From CBDCUQ01 sp965222835 (lineage in GTDB: Bacteria > Pseudomonadota > Alphaproteobacteria > Rhizobiales > Hyphomicrobiaceae), in NCBI GenBank assembly GCA_965222835.1, contig CBDCUQ010000001.1, positions 248,001 to 312,000 on the forward strand: a stretch of DNA of 64,000 bases, given 5' to 3'. The notes below the pieces were generated by a model that worked only from the letters and a program-made list of their open reading frames with translations, did not search any database and had not been told where the DNA came from. This document shows positions 32,492-41,748 of this stretch, piece after piece; the first letter of the stretch is position 1, and every line of letters starts with the position of its first letter. The position numbers were made by a program, and so were the translations under genes.

Positions 32492-35400
32492 ATGGATTTT
32501 GAATCCCGCATCCGCAATGTAACGGCGGTTTTGGGTCCCACGAATACCGGAAAGACGCATCTTGCGATCGAGCGAATGCTTGGCCACGACAGCGGCATGA
32601 TCGGCCTGCCGCTGCGTTTGCTCGCGCGCGAGGTCTACGACAAGATTGCAGGCCGCATCGGCGCTGACAAAGTCGCCCTGGTAACCGGTGAAGAGAAGAT
32701 CAAACCCGAGCGCGCACGTTACTGGGTCGCAACCGTAGAAGCCATGCCCCGCGACGTCGACGTCGACTTTCTCGCCATCGACGAAATACAGCTCGCCAGC
32801 GACCCCGAGCGGGGTCACGTCTTCACAGATCGACTTCTTCACGCGCGCGGAAACGCTGAGACGCTCCTGCTTGGCGCTCAGACGATGCGCGATCCCATTC
32901 AGGATCTCGTTCCGGGCGCCAATTTCATCACCCGGCCCCGCCTCTCGCGGCTGACATATGCGGGTGAAAAGAAAATCACGCGGCTCCCACCGCGCTCGGC
33001 CGTGGTCGCTTTTTCAGCCAACGAGGTCTACGCGATCGCCGAGCTGATCCGCAGACAGCGCGGTGGTACCGCCGTGGTCCTGGGTGCCCTCTCCCCACGA
33101 ACGCGCAACGCCCAAGTCGCGCTCTACCAATCCGGCGACGTCGATTTTCTTGTCGCCACCGATGCCATCGGCATGGGTCTCAATCTCGATGTCGACCACG
33201 TGGCCTTCTCCGCCATACGCAAGTTCGACGGCCAGAAGTTCCGCAACCTGACCCCAAGCGAACTCGCGCAGATTGCCGGACGTGCGGGCCGGCATATGAA
33301 TGACGGAACGTTTGGCGTAACAGGAAGTTGTGATCCACTCGATTCCGATCTGATCGACAGAATTGAACAGCACACATTCGATCCCGTTCGCGTCCTGCAG
33401 TGGCGCAACCGCGCTCTCGCCTTCAAATCTCTCGACCGATTGCGAGAAAGCCTGCGTGACATGCCGCGTGAACCGCGACTAACCCGCGCACGCATGGACG
33501 ACGACGTCTTGGCGCTTGAAACCGTGTCCGCTGATCACGACGTCCAAATCTTCGCGTCCTCCCCGGCGGCTGTCGCCCGGCTCTGGGAGATCTGTCAGAT
33601 CCCCGACTACCGCAAGATTTCCGCCCAGAACCATGCCGAGCTGGTGCTGACGCTCTACAAATATTTGATGGGACGGGACAGCCGGATTCCTGAAGATTGG
33701 TTCGCCAAACAAGTCGCCTTCGCGGATCGCACAGACGGGGACATCGACACACTTTCCAATCGTCTCGCCCACATCCGCACTTGGACATTCGTCTCGAACC
33801 GCGCTGACTGGCTGAAGGACCCGGCCCACTGGCAGGAGCGCACGCGCGCGATCGAAGACAGCCTATCGGATGCGCTGCATGAATGCCTCACCCAGAGATT
33901 TGTCGATGCCAAAACCAGTGCGCTCATGAAAGGAATGCGCGACAAGGAAGAACTCTCTGCCGAAATCGGAGAAGACGGCGCCATCGAAGTCGAGGGACAC
34001 TTTGTCGGCCGTCTCAAGGGATTTCGTTTTTCGCCTGAAACCCATGCGGATAGCGTCCATGGGAAAGCCAGCCGACACGCAGCGTCGAAAGTGCTGTCAC
34101 GCGAGCTCGGCATGCGAACGCGCCGCGTGGCCGCGGCAAAGACCGACGCCTTCAAGTTGTCGCGCTCCGGCCGCGTCCTCTGGCACGACGAGGAGGTCGC
34201 GCGATTGGAACCCGGGCAGGATCCGCTTAAGCCCACCGTCACGCTTCTCGTCGACGAGCACCTGTCGCAAGCCGACAAGGAAAAGGTCCAAGACCGTCTT
34301 GATAAATGGATCGGGGAAATCGTTTCTGAGCGCCTGAAGCCACTTGTAGAATTGGCAAAAGCTGAGGAACTGACCGGGCTCGCCCGTGGCATCGCATTTC
34401 AATTGACCGAAGCCTTAGGCGCTCTGAAGCGCGAAAATGTGTCCGAAGACATCAAGAGCCTAGATCAGCCCGCACGCGCCCAGCTCCGCAAGTACGGGGT
34501 TCGCTTCGGGGCATTCAATATCTTCTTCCCGCTGCTCTTGAAGCCGGCGGCAGCCGAACTGGCCGCGACCCTCTGGACCCTCAAGCATGCATCCGAGCTT
34601 AATCTCGACGTCGAGGCACCTCCCGCGCTTCCAAGACCCGGACTCACGTCGGTGGCCACAGATCCCGCATGTCCTGAGGCACTTTATCGCGTCGCGGGAT
34701 TTCATGTCTGCGGACCGCGATCGGTTCGCATCGATATTCTGGAACGGCTCGCCGATCTCATCCGCCCACTAATGTCGTGGCGGTCCGCGCCGGATGGATC
34801 GGTTCCCGCCCCCCGCGGAGCCACGGGCGACGGCGGGTTCATCGCCACACCGGAGATGATGTCGTTTCTCGGCTGCTCGCCTGAAGAGCTCGGCAACGTA
34901 CTCAAGGCCCTCGGATTCCGGCTCGAACGTCGTCCGGTCAAGCAGGCAACAAACGCGTCCCAAGAAACCGCGGAAAAATCTGAAGCGCACCAAGGCGACA
35001 CGACAAGTGGCGAGACCACAGCAACAACCCCGGACGACCCGGCCTCGCCACCGCTGAAAGAAAAGACCCCGCCGCCAACAGAGGAAACCCAGCCTACAGG
35101 CACCGGAGCCGCTGCCGGACCCACAACCAGTGCCCCTGAGGAGTCGGGCGCCGACAAGAGTCTGCAATGGGAAGAGGTCTGGAGGCCGCGGCGCTTCCGC
35201 TCAGCACATCACCCAAACCGCAGCCACACACGCCGGCACCAGCGCCGCGGCGATCAAGTCAAAGCGTCCGACGCCTCCACCGCGACCCCGGCCTCCAAGC
35301 CGAGTTCGGGAGAGGCCGGAGGCCGCGCCGATGAACGCGGCCGCCGACAAAATAGAAAGGCGCGTGGAAGAAAAGACCAGCGCCAGGATCGCAATCGCAA

Positions 35401-35581
35401 CGGCGAGATGGGAACCAGCCGCCGTCATGAACAAAGCCGGCGCAACGATAGAAGAAGCCAAGCTGTCCATTCCGCAGCACCACCCAAGAAGGCCAATGCA
35501 GATCCGGATTCTCCATTCGCGTCACTGGGCGCCTTGAAGGAAGCACTTGAAAAGCGATCAGAGGAAAAAAATCCGTCATGA
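32492..35581 (+). CDS. Suv3-like DExH-box RNA helicase with basic disordered tail
   Basis: 1029 aa. Helicase core: Walker A VLGPTNTGKTHLAIE (about 13-27), DEIQ box VDFLAIDEIQLASDPERG, motif III-like LLLGAQTMRDP, then motifs V and VI LVATDAIGMGLNLDVDHVAF and QIAGRAGRHMNDGTFGVTG. It closely recalls mitochondrial Suv3 and its alphaproteobacterial relatives, which unwind RNA for decay. A long helical middle follows, and from about 825 a Pro/Thr-rich then Arg/Gln/Asn-rich tail (RGRRQNRKARGRKDQRQDRN) likely to bind RNA. It overlaps the S4 gene by ATGA. Confidence 0.92.
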   Translation: MDFESRIRNVTAVLGPTNTGKTHLAIERMLGHDSGMIGLPLRLLAREVYDKIAGRIGADKVALVTGEEKIKPERARYWVATVEAMPRDVDVDFLAIDEIQLASDPERGHVFTDRLLHARGNAETLLLGAQTMRDPIQDLVPGANFITRPRLSRLTYAGEKKITRLPPRSAVVAFSANEVYAIAELIRRQRGGTAVVLGALSPRTRNAQVALYQSGDVDFLVATDAIGMGLNLDVDHVAFSAIRKFDGQKFRNLTPSELAQIAGRAGRHMNDGTFGVTGSCDPLDSDLIDRIEQHTFDPVRVLQWRNRALAFKSLDRLRESLRDMPREPRLTRARMDDDVLALETVSADHDVQIFASSPAAVARLWEICQIPDYRKISAQNHAELVLTLYKYLMGRDSRIPEDWFAKQVAFADRTDGDIDTLSNRLAHIRTWTFVSNRADWLKDPAHWQERTRAIEDSLSDALHECLTQRFVDAKTSALMKGMRDKEELSAEIGEDGAIEVEGHFVGRLKGFRFSPETHADSVHGKASRHAASKVLSRELGMRTRRVAAAKTDAFKLSRSGRVLWHDEEVARLEPGQDPLKPTVTLLVDEHLSQADKEKVQDRLDKWIGEIVSERLKPLVELAKAEELTGLARGIAFQLTEALGALKRENVSEDIKSLDQPARAQLRKYGVRFGAFNIFFPLLLKPAAAELAATLWTLKHASELNLDVEAPPALPRPGLTSVATDPACPEALYRVAGFHVCGPRSVRIDILERLADLIRPLMSWRSAPDGSVPAPRGATGDGGFIATPEMMSFLGCSPEELGNVLKALGFRLERRPVKQATNASQETAEKSEAHQGDTTSGETTATTPDDPASPPLKEKTPPPTEETQPTGTGAAAGPTTSAPEESGADKSLQWEEVWRPRRFRSAHHPNRSHTRRHQRRGDQVKASDASTATPASKPSSGEAGGRADERGRRQNRKARGRKDQRQDRNRNGEMGTSRRHEQSRRNDRRSQAVHSAAPPKKANADPDSPFASLGALKEALEKRSEEKNPS

Positions 35582-36003
35582 GCACACGGGAAGGTCGTGA
35601 CAGCATGTCGGAACCGGCGAGCCAACGGCTCGACAAATGGCTCTGGTACGCGCGGCTGGTGAAAACTAGGACGATGGCCGCAGGCCTCGTCGAAGCCGGT
35701 AAATTCCGCGTCAATCGGATCAAGGCCACACGCCCCAGTCAGACCGTGAAGCCAGGAGACGTCGTGACCTCTTCGGTGCACCGTGACGTCCGCATCTATC
35801 GGGTAACCGCCACTGGGTGGCGGCGAGGACCAGCAAAAGAAGCGGCACGCCTTTACGAGGATATTTCTCCCCCAAGCCCTCCTGAGGCCGAACGGATATC
35901 GGCACCAGGACACGGAGTCTTGGCGGGTCTGCGTGAGCGCGGCATGGGGCGCCCCACCAAGCGGGATCGGCGCAGGATCGAGCGTCTTCTCAGCAAACCC
36001 TGA
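35578..36003 (+). CDS. S4-domain RNA-binding protein (Hsp15-like)
   Basis: 141 aa from the ATG overlapping the helicase stop; ATG 35605 with GGAAGG upstream is an alternative. S4 domain at about 16-65: QRLDKWLWYARLVKTRTMAAGLVEAGKFRVNRIKATRPSQTVKPGDVV. A basic C-terminus (GRPTKRDRRRIERLL) follows, as in Hsp15, which binds free 50S subunits carrying nascent chain-tRNA. Coupling to an RNA helicase suggests a shared RNA role. Confidence 0.9.
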   Translation: MSTREGRDSMSEPASQRLDKWLWYARLVKTRTMAAGLVEAGKFRVNRIKATRPSQTVKPGDVVTSSVHRDVRIYRVTATGWRRGPAKEAARLYEDISPPSPPEAERISAPGHGVLAGLRERGMGRPTKRDRRRIERLLSKP

Positions 36004-36120
36004 GACGATGCGACTCCCCATGAGAACGGAGCTGCTGGTTGACTTGCGCGGCCGCCGCGGTATTCGGAATGCCGGGCAGCTGCACAGATGGCGGCAGGCC
36101 CATCAGCGGACAGAGGCACC

Positions 36121-36459
36121 ATGACCTACATCGTCAACGAGAAATGCATAAAGTGCAAATACACCGATTGCGTTGAGGTCTGCCCGGTCGACTGCTTCTA
36201 CGAGGGGGCGAACATGCTCGTCATCCATCCGGACGAGTGTATCGATTGCGGCGTGTGTGAGCCCGAGTGTCCCGTCGAAGCCATCAAACCGGATACGGAG
36301 CCGGGCTTGGAGAAATGGTTGGAACTCAACCGGGAGTATGCAGAGAAGTGGCCGAACATAACCGCCAAGAAAGATGCGCCTGCCGATGCCGATGCCTTTA
36401 AGGACGAAGATGGAAAATTCGACAAGTACTTCTCCTCGGAACCGGGTAGCGGTGACTAA
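36121..36459 (+). CDS. fdxA: Seven-iron ferredoxin FdxA
   Basis: 112 aa from ATG 36121. MTYIVNEKCIKCKYTDCVEVCPVDCFYEG and ECIDCGVCEPECPVEAIKPDTE carry the cysteines for one [3Fe-4S] and one [4Fe-4S] cluster, and the C-terminal WLELNREYAEKWPNITAKK is typical of FdxA. A soluble electron carrier. The gene order helicase, S4, fdxA, carD is widely conserved in Rhizobiales. Confidence 0.96.
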   Translation: MTYIVNEKCIKCKYTDCVEVCPVDCFYEGANMLVIHPDECIDCGVCEPECPVEAIKPDTEPGLEKWLELNREYAEKWPNITAKKDAPADADAFKDEDGKFDKYFSSEPGSGD

Positions 36460-36945
36460 TTTCCCGGTCTCACGTGCCACGACGCCGCTATTTGCACCGC
36501 ACCTTAATTCAAAAAATTCCTTCGCAATTGCAGCAATTTGGGCCCGTCTGCCTCAGTGGCTGAACACCGTTAACGCGCCTGCCCCTTCATTTTCCGTCAA
36601 GATTGTGTTATGATCCACACACTTTTTGGCGCGAACAGAAGTGAACGGGGCCGGCACTATCCGCAAGAGACCGACCGGGCCCTTCAGACGTACAGCCGCT
36701 ACTTTCGCCCACCTAGCCGACACGGGGCGGCAGGGAAGGGGCTGAGGGGCTGAGCCAAAAAAATTGAGGCCGTTCAGAGCAATCGCAGATCCGCGGTTGC
36801 TAGGGGGCCTCTTCGGTGTGTTGGCTCCGCCGCCGGCATGTCTGTCGGAGTAAGGCGCGGGATGCGCCTCGTGGAGCAGCGAAGGGTGAAAAGTGCGAGT
36901 CCGGCCCGGAGTCGCATGTGCGTAATGGAAGAGAGCGAGACGGTT
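36460..36945. other. Leader region of carD
   Basis: No separate gene seen. AT-rich at 36500-36545, a weak -10-like TATGAT at 36609-36614, then GC-rich. The carD frame is open from 36838, so the exact 5' end of carD is unclear and part of this stretch may be translated. Confidence 0.4.
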
Positions 36946-38112
36946 ATGGTGCAGAAGAACAAGAACAAGGTTCAGTCGAAGGCCCGTGCCTCGGCAAAGC
37001 CGACAGCCCGCAAAAAGGGCGCGAAGCCGTCGAGCCCAACCGCATCGAAAACGACGCGCCGCGGCGAGCGGACAGCCGCGACCAAGAAGAAGAAGGCCAC
37101 CGCAGCAAGCAAGGCGCCGTCTAAGAAGGCCGCCGCCGTAACCAAGGCACCTGCAAAGGTTGCAGCCGCGAAGGCTTCCGCGACGAAAAAGGCAGCCGCA
37201 AAGAAGCCAGTTGCCGCTGCCGTGCCGCCGAAGACGGCCCAGGCTAAGTCTGGCCAGGCCAAGTCTGCCCAGAACAAGGCCGCGCTCAAGGCAGCCCTGA
37301 AGAAGCCCGCACAGACCAAGCAGGCCGCCGCAAAGCCCGGCGCCGCCAAGTCCGGCCTCGCCCCGACCGCTGCACGCCCAATCCGTGTCGGCGCGTCCGG
37401 TCAGGCGCGCGCGGTTCCTGCCGCCCTGGCAAAATCTTCCGGCCAGAAAATTTCGGCACCCGTTGGCGGTTCTAAAGTGAGCTCGCCGAAGGCCATTGCC
37501 GCAAAGGCGGCCGCGGCCCGTCACAACCTTGCCAGCCAGGGTCCCAAGAAGCCAGTCAATCAGCGCCATGGCTTCAAGACCAACGAATTCATCGTCTATC
37601 CGGCTCACGGTGTCGGCCGCATTATCGGCATCGAAGAGCAGGAGATCGCCGGCATGGCGTTGGAGCTCTTTGTCATCAACTTTGACAAAGAGAAGCTGAC
37701 GCTGCGGGTTCCGACTGCAAAGCTGACAAGCGTCGGTATGCGCAAGCTCGCGGACGATGGCATCGTCAAGAAAGCCATGGACACGCTAAAGGGCCGCGCA
37801 CGCATCAAGCGAACGATGTGGAGCCGGCGCGCGCAGGAATATGTGGCCAAGATCAACTCCGGTGACCTCGTGTCGATCGCAGAAGTCGTACGCGATCTTT
37901 ACCGGTCCGAGGCACAGCCTGAGCAGTCCTATTCGGAGCGCCAGCTGTACGAGGACGCCCTCGACCGGATGGCCCGCGAAATCGCTGCGGTCGAGAAACT
38001 CGACGAGCGTGGCGCCGTTCAGCGGATCACCGAGATACTCTCGAAGAGTGCCAAGGGCCGCCGGGCCGCGGAAGCCGAGGCCGAGGCCGAGGCCGACGTC
38101 AAGGCGGCATAA
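36946..38112 (+). CDS. carD: CarD-family RNA-polymerase-binding regulator with histone H1-like N-terminal tail
   Basis: 388 aa from ATG 36946 (MVQKNKNK); in-frame ATGs at 36838, 36916 and 36925 would lengthen it. The first 200 residues are almost only Lys, Ala, Ser, Pro and Thr (KKAAAVTKAPAKVAAAKAS and similar), as in histone H1/AlgP-type tails. From about 206 comes the CarD domain: RHGFKTNEFIVYPAHGVGRI, the Tudor-like polymerase-beta-binding part, then a helical DNA-binding half with KRTMWSRRAQEYVAKINSGDLVSIAEVVRDLYR. CarD stabilises the open promoter complex and is often essential. A strong terminator follows. Confidence 0.92.
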   Translation: MVQKNKNKVQSKARASAKPTARKKGAKPSSPTASKTTRRGERTAATKKKKATAASKAPSKKAAAVTKAPAKVAAAKASATKKAAAKKPVAAAVPPKTAQAKSGQAKSAQNKAALKAALKKPAQTKQAAAKPGAAKSGLAPTAARPIRVGASGQARAVPAALAKSSGQKISAPVGGSKVSSPKAIAAKAAAARHNLASQGPKKPVNQRHGFKTNEFIVYPAHGVGRIIGIEEQEIAGMALELFVINFDKEKLTLRVPTAKLTSVGMRKLADDGIVKKAMDTLKGRARIKRTMWSRRAQEYVAKINSGDLVSIAEVVRDLYRSEAQPEQSYSERQLYEDALDRMAREIAAVEKLDERGAVQRITEILSKSAKGRRAAEAEAEAEADVKAA

Positions 38113-38148
38113 CCCGGCCGTCAGCGCGCCAGAAGTGAACAAGGAGTC

Positions 38149-38176
38149 CGCCCGGCCATTTGGCCGGGCGTTTTTT
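38149..38176 (+). terminator. Intrinsic terminator of carD
   Basis: CGCCCGGCC at 38149-38157 and GGCCGGGCG at 38162-38170 form a perfect 9-bp stem with a 4-nt loop, followed by six T. Confidence 0.93.
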
Positions 38177-38250
38177 CCGTTGGAGCCCGCCACACGTAGG
38201 TGGATGCAGGATTGAGGCCGCAAGCGAGGAACGGCCGCGAATGAAGAAAG

Positions 38251-39213
38251 CTAGCGCGTCTCCAAGAATTCGACCTGATGCGTCGTAACCACCTCGATGG
38301 CCGGACCATTCCGCCGCTCGATCCAACCGCGCACACGAACCAAATGCCCTTTCGCGTCTTTCAAGCGCTGACCCTCGCGTCCCGCGCGCTCAAGCAAGCG
38401 CTGCGGAACGGCCACAGTAAAATCCGACCGCCAATCCCGGCCAAAATTGAGATAAAGCCATCGTCCCCTTTCGGCGACTGCTACAACGCGCCCCTCGACG
38501 AGCGTGAATCGAGATCGCTCACGCATGAGGCCTCGCGCCTTATGGGCGGGGCGGGGCACAAAGGCTGGATTGGCCCATAATCCCTTGCCGGCCGCCCGTG
38601 CGGATGCCTCTCTGGTAATGAGATCAGGCAAGCAGCTGGTATGCCCTGGAAGCGCATACGCGCGTGCATGCCCATTTTCGAGAAGCGCGCCTTGCACCCA
38701 AACCAGGCCCTCAGCGCTCCGAACAAAAACGTTCGCCAATAGGCGGCCGTACCGATCCTGCCCCCGGCCCGACGACGAGAGCTCGACCGCCTTTCCACCA
38801 ATCAGCTCCGTCAGAAAGTCAAGCGCATCGCGGGACGGGATCCAGGACTTCGCCTCAACACCCAAAGGCGGACGTGGCGCCAGCGCGCCGATGAGCCGAA
38901 CCTCCCGTCCGTCTTCAAATGCGAACGTTTCCGCATCGATCACACGTGCCACCTGGTGCACCTCGTCGGGCACAAAGGTACAGGCGTTGGCCATAGCCTC
39001 GCCCCGCGCCGAACCCTGCAGCGCCGGACCGCCCGCGCCTGCTGCAGGTGCGAACGCGACGGCCAGGACCAATCCGGCCCACACCAAAAACAATCGGTCC
39101 AATCGCGCTCCGGCTGGATGGGTGAAAGTCGATGCTGGCGATCCCCGACCGGCAACTGCGTCGCCCAATCGATCCCAGACATCTCGCCCCATTCGAGTCT
39201 TGGTTAACGCCAT
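38251..39213 (-). CDS. Thermonuclease (SNase)-family protein, exported or anchored
   Basis: 320 aa from ATG 39213; ATG 39192 is also possible. A hydrophobic segment near residue 43 (LFLVWAGLVLAVAFAPAAGA) follows a 40-residue lead and acts as signal or anchor. The SNase-like fold spans about 85-220: HQVARVIDAETFAFEDGREVRLIGALAPRPP, GKAVELSSSGRGQDRYGRLLANVFV and VQGALLENGHARAYA. The canonical second Arg and Glu of staphylococcal nuclease are partly changed (ALAPR, QDRYGR), so nuclease activity is plausible but not certain. A further beta domain (FTLVEGRVVAVAERG..LYLNFG) follows. Confidence 0.8.
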   Translation of the reverse strand: MALTKTRMGRDVWDRLGDAVAGRGSPASTFTHPAGARLDRLFLVWAGLVLAVAFAPAAGAGGPALQGSARGEAMANACTFVPDEVHQVARVIDAETFAFEDGREVRLIGALAPRPPLGVEAKSWIPSRDALDFLTELIGGKAVELSSSGRGQDRYGRLLANVFVRSAEGLVWVQGALLENGHARAYALPGHTSCLPDLITREASARAAGKGLWANPAFVPRPAHKARGLMRERSRFTLVEGRVVAVAERGRWLYLNFGRDWRSDFTVAVPQRLLERAGREGQRLKDAKGHLVRVRGWIERRNGPAIEVVTTHQVEFLETR

Positions 39214-39339
39214 CGAGAGCAATAGTTCGAATTCCTGAGCACCGCGTGCCGTGTTTGCAACAAAATATGGCAGCCGATACCGTAATATCCTCGGCGGCTG
39301 CGGCGACAAGAATAAAGCCAGTTCTAGGGGAAGAAACAG

Positions 39340-39804
39340 ATGGCAGGACTATCAATCAAGAGCCTCGTGCTCGGCTTCGTGGCGGGTGCAATCGCCACGG
39401 TCACAGCACACGAGCTCATCGTCTTGGGTCTAGCAGAGACCGGATACCTAGCAGACCGCATACCGTGGCGGACGGAAGCCGTATCAGTCGGACCACTCGC
39501 AGGCCAAGGGATCCCTCAAATCGCGTCCGACACATTCTGGGGCGGCCTTTGGGGAAGCATCTTTGCCATGATCTTGGGTAATCCACCCGAAGGAAGGCTG
39601 ACCTTCAAGGGCGCATTCCTCGGATTGGCCGGGGCGGCCATCCTCGGCATGTTCATTCTGAAGCCGCTGCTGACCGGGCAAGACGTGCTCTTCTTCGGAG
39701 GCGACGCAAATAGCCTTTGGCCAGTGCTCGTTATTCTGGCTGGCTTCGGAGCGGCAACGGGCTGGCTCTACGGCTTCCTCACTTCCGGCTGCCGCCTGCC
39801 CTGA
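39340..39804 (+). CDS. Hypothetical membrane protein with about four helices
   Basis: 154 aa with AGGGGAAG just before ATG. Helices at about 7-30, 62-82, 91-110 and 124-146 (SLVLGFVAGAIATVTAHELI, FWGGLWGSIFAMILG, AFLGLAGAAILGMFILKPLL, LVILAGFGAATGWLYGFL) with Gly/Ala-rich faces. I do not recognise the family, though similar short proteins are common in Rhizobiales. Confidence 0.75.
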   Translation: MAGLSIKSLVLGFVAGAIATVTAHELIVLGLAETGYLADRIPWRTEAVSVGPLAGQGIPQIASDTFWGGLWGSIFAMILGNPPEGRLTFKGAFLGLAGAAILGMFILKPLLTGQDVLFFGGDANSLWPVLVILAGFGAATGWLYGFLTSGCRLP

Positions 39805-39950
39805 CGGAAAAACGGCGCCCAGCCGGTCGCGGCGGAGACCGCACAGCACCTTTCGGCCCAAAAGTCGCCAAGGTCTTCGCGGAGCATTTCCCCTGATTTC
39901 AGAGCCGTTTGCCGGTATCCGGCCAGCGTCTTGCGATTTCGGGGCGATCC

Positions 39951-41492
39951 ATGCGCAGTGCAAAGATTGGTGTGGTGCTGGCCGTTTCGTGGGCTGCAGC
40001 AGTCCAGACTGCGGCCGCGGCCGAGCGCTTGGTCATGCCCTACGTTTGCACGTCGTATCAGGGCAGCGTGCAGCTTGATCGCTCCAACTTGCGCAGCTAC
40101 GAGATCATCGGACCGGTCAGGGAAAACACCTACACGCATTGCGCACCCGATAACCGCAACCGTTGCAAAACATGGCCGATTTATCGGTTCGACCTCGATT
40201 GCAGTGGCGCGCGCGTCCCCTGGTACAGCGTTGTCGCCGCCGCCTCCGAACTCAACAATGGCCCAGCGTTCGTAAGACGCGGCCGTCTCAATATTCGGAT
40301 GCGTCCACCGCGCCCGCGTGAATGGCAAGACGGCCCCGATGCTTACGCTCCGTCCCCCTACGGCCCACCCCATCGCCCGCGCGACATCGCCGTACTTCCG
40401 CGAGGGTTTGCCCCGATCATCGCCATGAAAGCTGAGATCATCGGCGAGCCGAACTATGGACGGAACGAGGGCGCACCCGCTGGCCAAGGACTTGAATGGC
40501 AAAAGGGTGCGGCTCCCCCGCCACCCGCCACCAAACCGCAAACGGCAAACAAGCCCAAAGCCACCGACACGATAAAGCCACCCGCACCAAAACCCGCAGA
40601 AAGACCGGCCAAGAAGACCAACTCCAAAGTCGCCAAGGAGAAAGCCGCAACACCGTCAGCCCCGGCGCCCACCGCGTCGACGCCCGGCCTCAAAATTCTC
40701 AACCAGCCCGGCAACACCGATTCGAAAAGTGCCGATCCGGATGCAAAGGCCGCATCCGGCTCCGAAAACCAACAGAAACCTGGAGACAAGGATACGAATC
40801 AAAAGAGCGCGGCCGCCACAACAGAGTCAGGGTCACCCGATGTGGCTCCGCCACCACCCGGCAGCCCCGACAAAGTCATATCGGCAACTGAGCTACAGCC
40901 CTCAAGCACAGAAACCGGAGCCATTCCGATCGGCGTCAAATCACCCGGTGCGCGCGCCGCCGAGTTCGTGCACTCGGCATCCGGCCAAACCGTTTTGGGC
41001 CTCGCCGCGATTGCGATCCTAACCGCAACATTCCTCGCCTATTTGCGCCTGAACGATCGCAAGCCCAGGCCTGCGGTGCGCAAGCGCGATCTTGGCGCCG
41101 TCTCACTCGGAGGCGCGCCGGCACCGCAACCCACGCGGGCAGCCGTTCCCGCGCACAATGCGCTGCAGCCAACACCCCCTGCAACACCGGAAAGCGAGCC
41201 AATTGCACCGCCGGAGGTTCCGCCTGCGGCGCCGGCCCCGGGTTCGCTTTCGGCTGCAATCGAAAACGGAGCCGCCAGCGATTGGATGCCCACCTCCCGT
41301 GAGGACGCCCTCAAAGTGCTGGGGGCGTCGCCCGATGCCTCCCTCGACTCCATCCGGAAGATTGTCGATGGTTTGAGACAGAGCTGGCATCCCGATCTCG
41401 CGAAAGACGAGGCCGATCGGGGCATGCGTGAAACCCGCATGAAGCTCATCAATGTCGCTTGGGACGTTGTCCAGAAAAACGCAGCGACCTAG
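39951..41492 (+). CDS. Exported, membrane-anchored protein with a C-terminal J-like domain
   Basis: 513 aa; ATG 39951 follows GGGGCGA and starts the signal peptide MRSAKIGVVLAVSWAAAV-QTAAAA. Residues 25-130 form a Cys-containing domain (YVCTSYQGSVQLDRSNLRSYEIIG, HCAPDNRNRCKTWPIYRFDLDC). A long Pro/Lys/Ala/Ser-rich linker (about 170-330) leads to one helix (about 344-366). The C-terminal 65 residues look like a J domain (REDALKVLGASPDASLDSIRKIVDGLRQSWHPDLAKDE) with HPD near 480. The J part would be cytoplasmic and the Cys domain periplasmic, as in type-III J-proteins such as DjlA but with inverted order. The partner is unknown. Confidence 0.78.
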   Translation: MRSAKIGVVLAVSWAAAVQTAAAAERLVMPYVCTSYQGSVQLDRSNLRSYEIIGPVRENTYTHCAPDNRNRCKTWPIYRFDLDCSGARVPWYSVVAAASELNNGPAFVRRGRLNIRMRPPRPREWQDGPDAYAPSPYGPPHRPRDIAVLPRGFAPIIAMKAEIIGEPNYGRNEGAPAGQGLEWQKGAAPPPPATKPQTANKPKATDTIKPPAPKPAERPAKKTNSKVAKEKAATPSAPAPTASTPGLKILNQPGNTDSKSADPDAKAASGSENQQKPGDKDTNQKSAAATTESGSPDVAPPPPGSPDKVISATELQPSSTETGAIPIGVKSPGARAAEFVHSASGQTVLGLAAIAILTATFLAYLRLNDRKPRPAVRKRDLGAVSLGGAPAPQPTRAAVPAHNALQPTPPATPESEPIAPPEVPPAAPAPGSLSAAIENGAASDWMPTSREDALKVLGASPDASLDSIRKIVDGLRQSWHPDLAKDEADRGMRETRMKLINVAWDVVQKNAAT

Positions 41493-41504
41493 AACTCTTC
41501 TAAT
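41488..41504. promoter_or_regulatory. Putative Irr operator (ICE box) of the bfd-bfr operon
   Basis: TAGAA-CTC-TTCTA at 41489-41501 is a perfect interrupted palindrome. It matches the core of the iron-control element bound by the haem-sensing Fur-family repressor Irr in Rhizobiales (TTTAGAA-N3-TTCTAAA-like). It overlaps the stop codon of the J-domain gene and lies upstream of the 36-aa ORF, bfd and bfr. Irr is known to repress bfr when iron is low. Confidence 0.6.
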
Positions 41505-41637
41505 CTGTTGAATTGTCTCGCGATATTGCCGCGACAAATCCGACCTAACGATTGCAGGCCTGGTCCCAACCATGGCAAACATCACATAATAGCAACCCAA
41601 TGCCAGGGCCTTGAACCCCGTCGATTGGAGTAGCCAG

Positions 41638-41748
41638 ATGATCGCAAAACGTGCATACCGCCAGGCACGCCAAGCCGCGCGCTCGAACCTGCCGACGATT
41701 CTTTCCAAAGTGTCAGATCGCATCTACGCGCCGAGGTCGGCACCATGA
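41638..41748 (+). CDS. 36-aa basic leader-like ORF coupled to bfd
   Basis: GGAG at 41627-41630 sits seven bases before ATG. The peptide begins MIAKRAYRQARQAARSNLPT and ends RIYAPRSAP. Its TGA overlaps the bfd ATG (ATGA), so ribosomes translating it would feed bfd. It may be a short protein or just a coupling leader; the minus-strand frame across it (to 41723) is less convincing because it would run far into the J-domain gene. Confidence 0.5.
   Translation: MIAKRAYRQARQAARSNLPTILSKVSDRIYAPRSAP

Noticed and set aside
41103..41723. 206-codon minus-strand frame beginning MRSDTLERIV
   Set aside because: Only the first 75 codons lie outside the J-domain gene; the rest is antisense to it. The plus-strand 36-codon ORF with GGAG and ATGA coupling explains this gap better.
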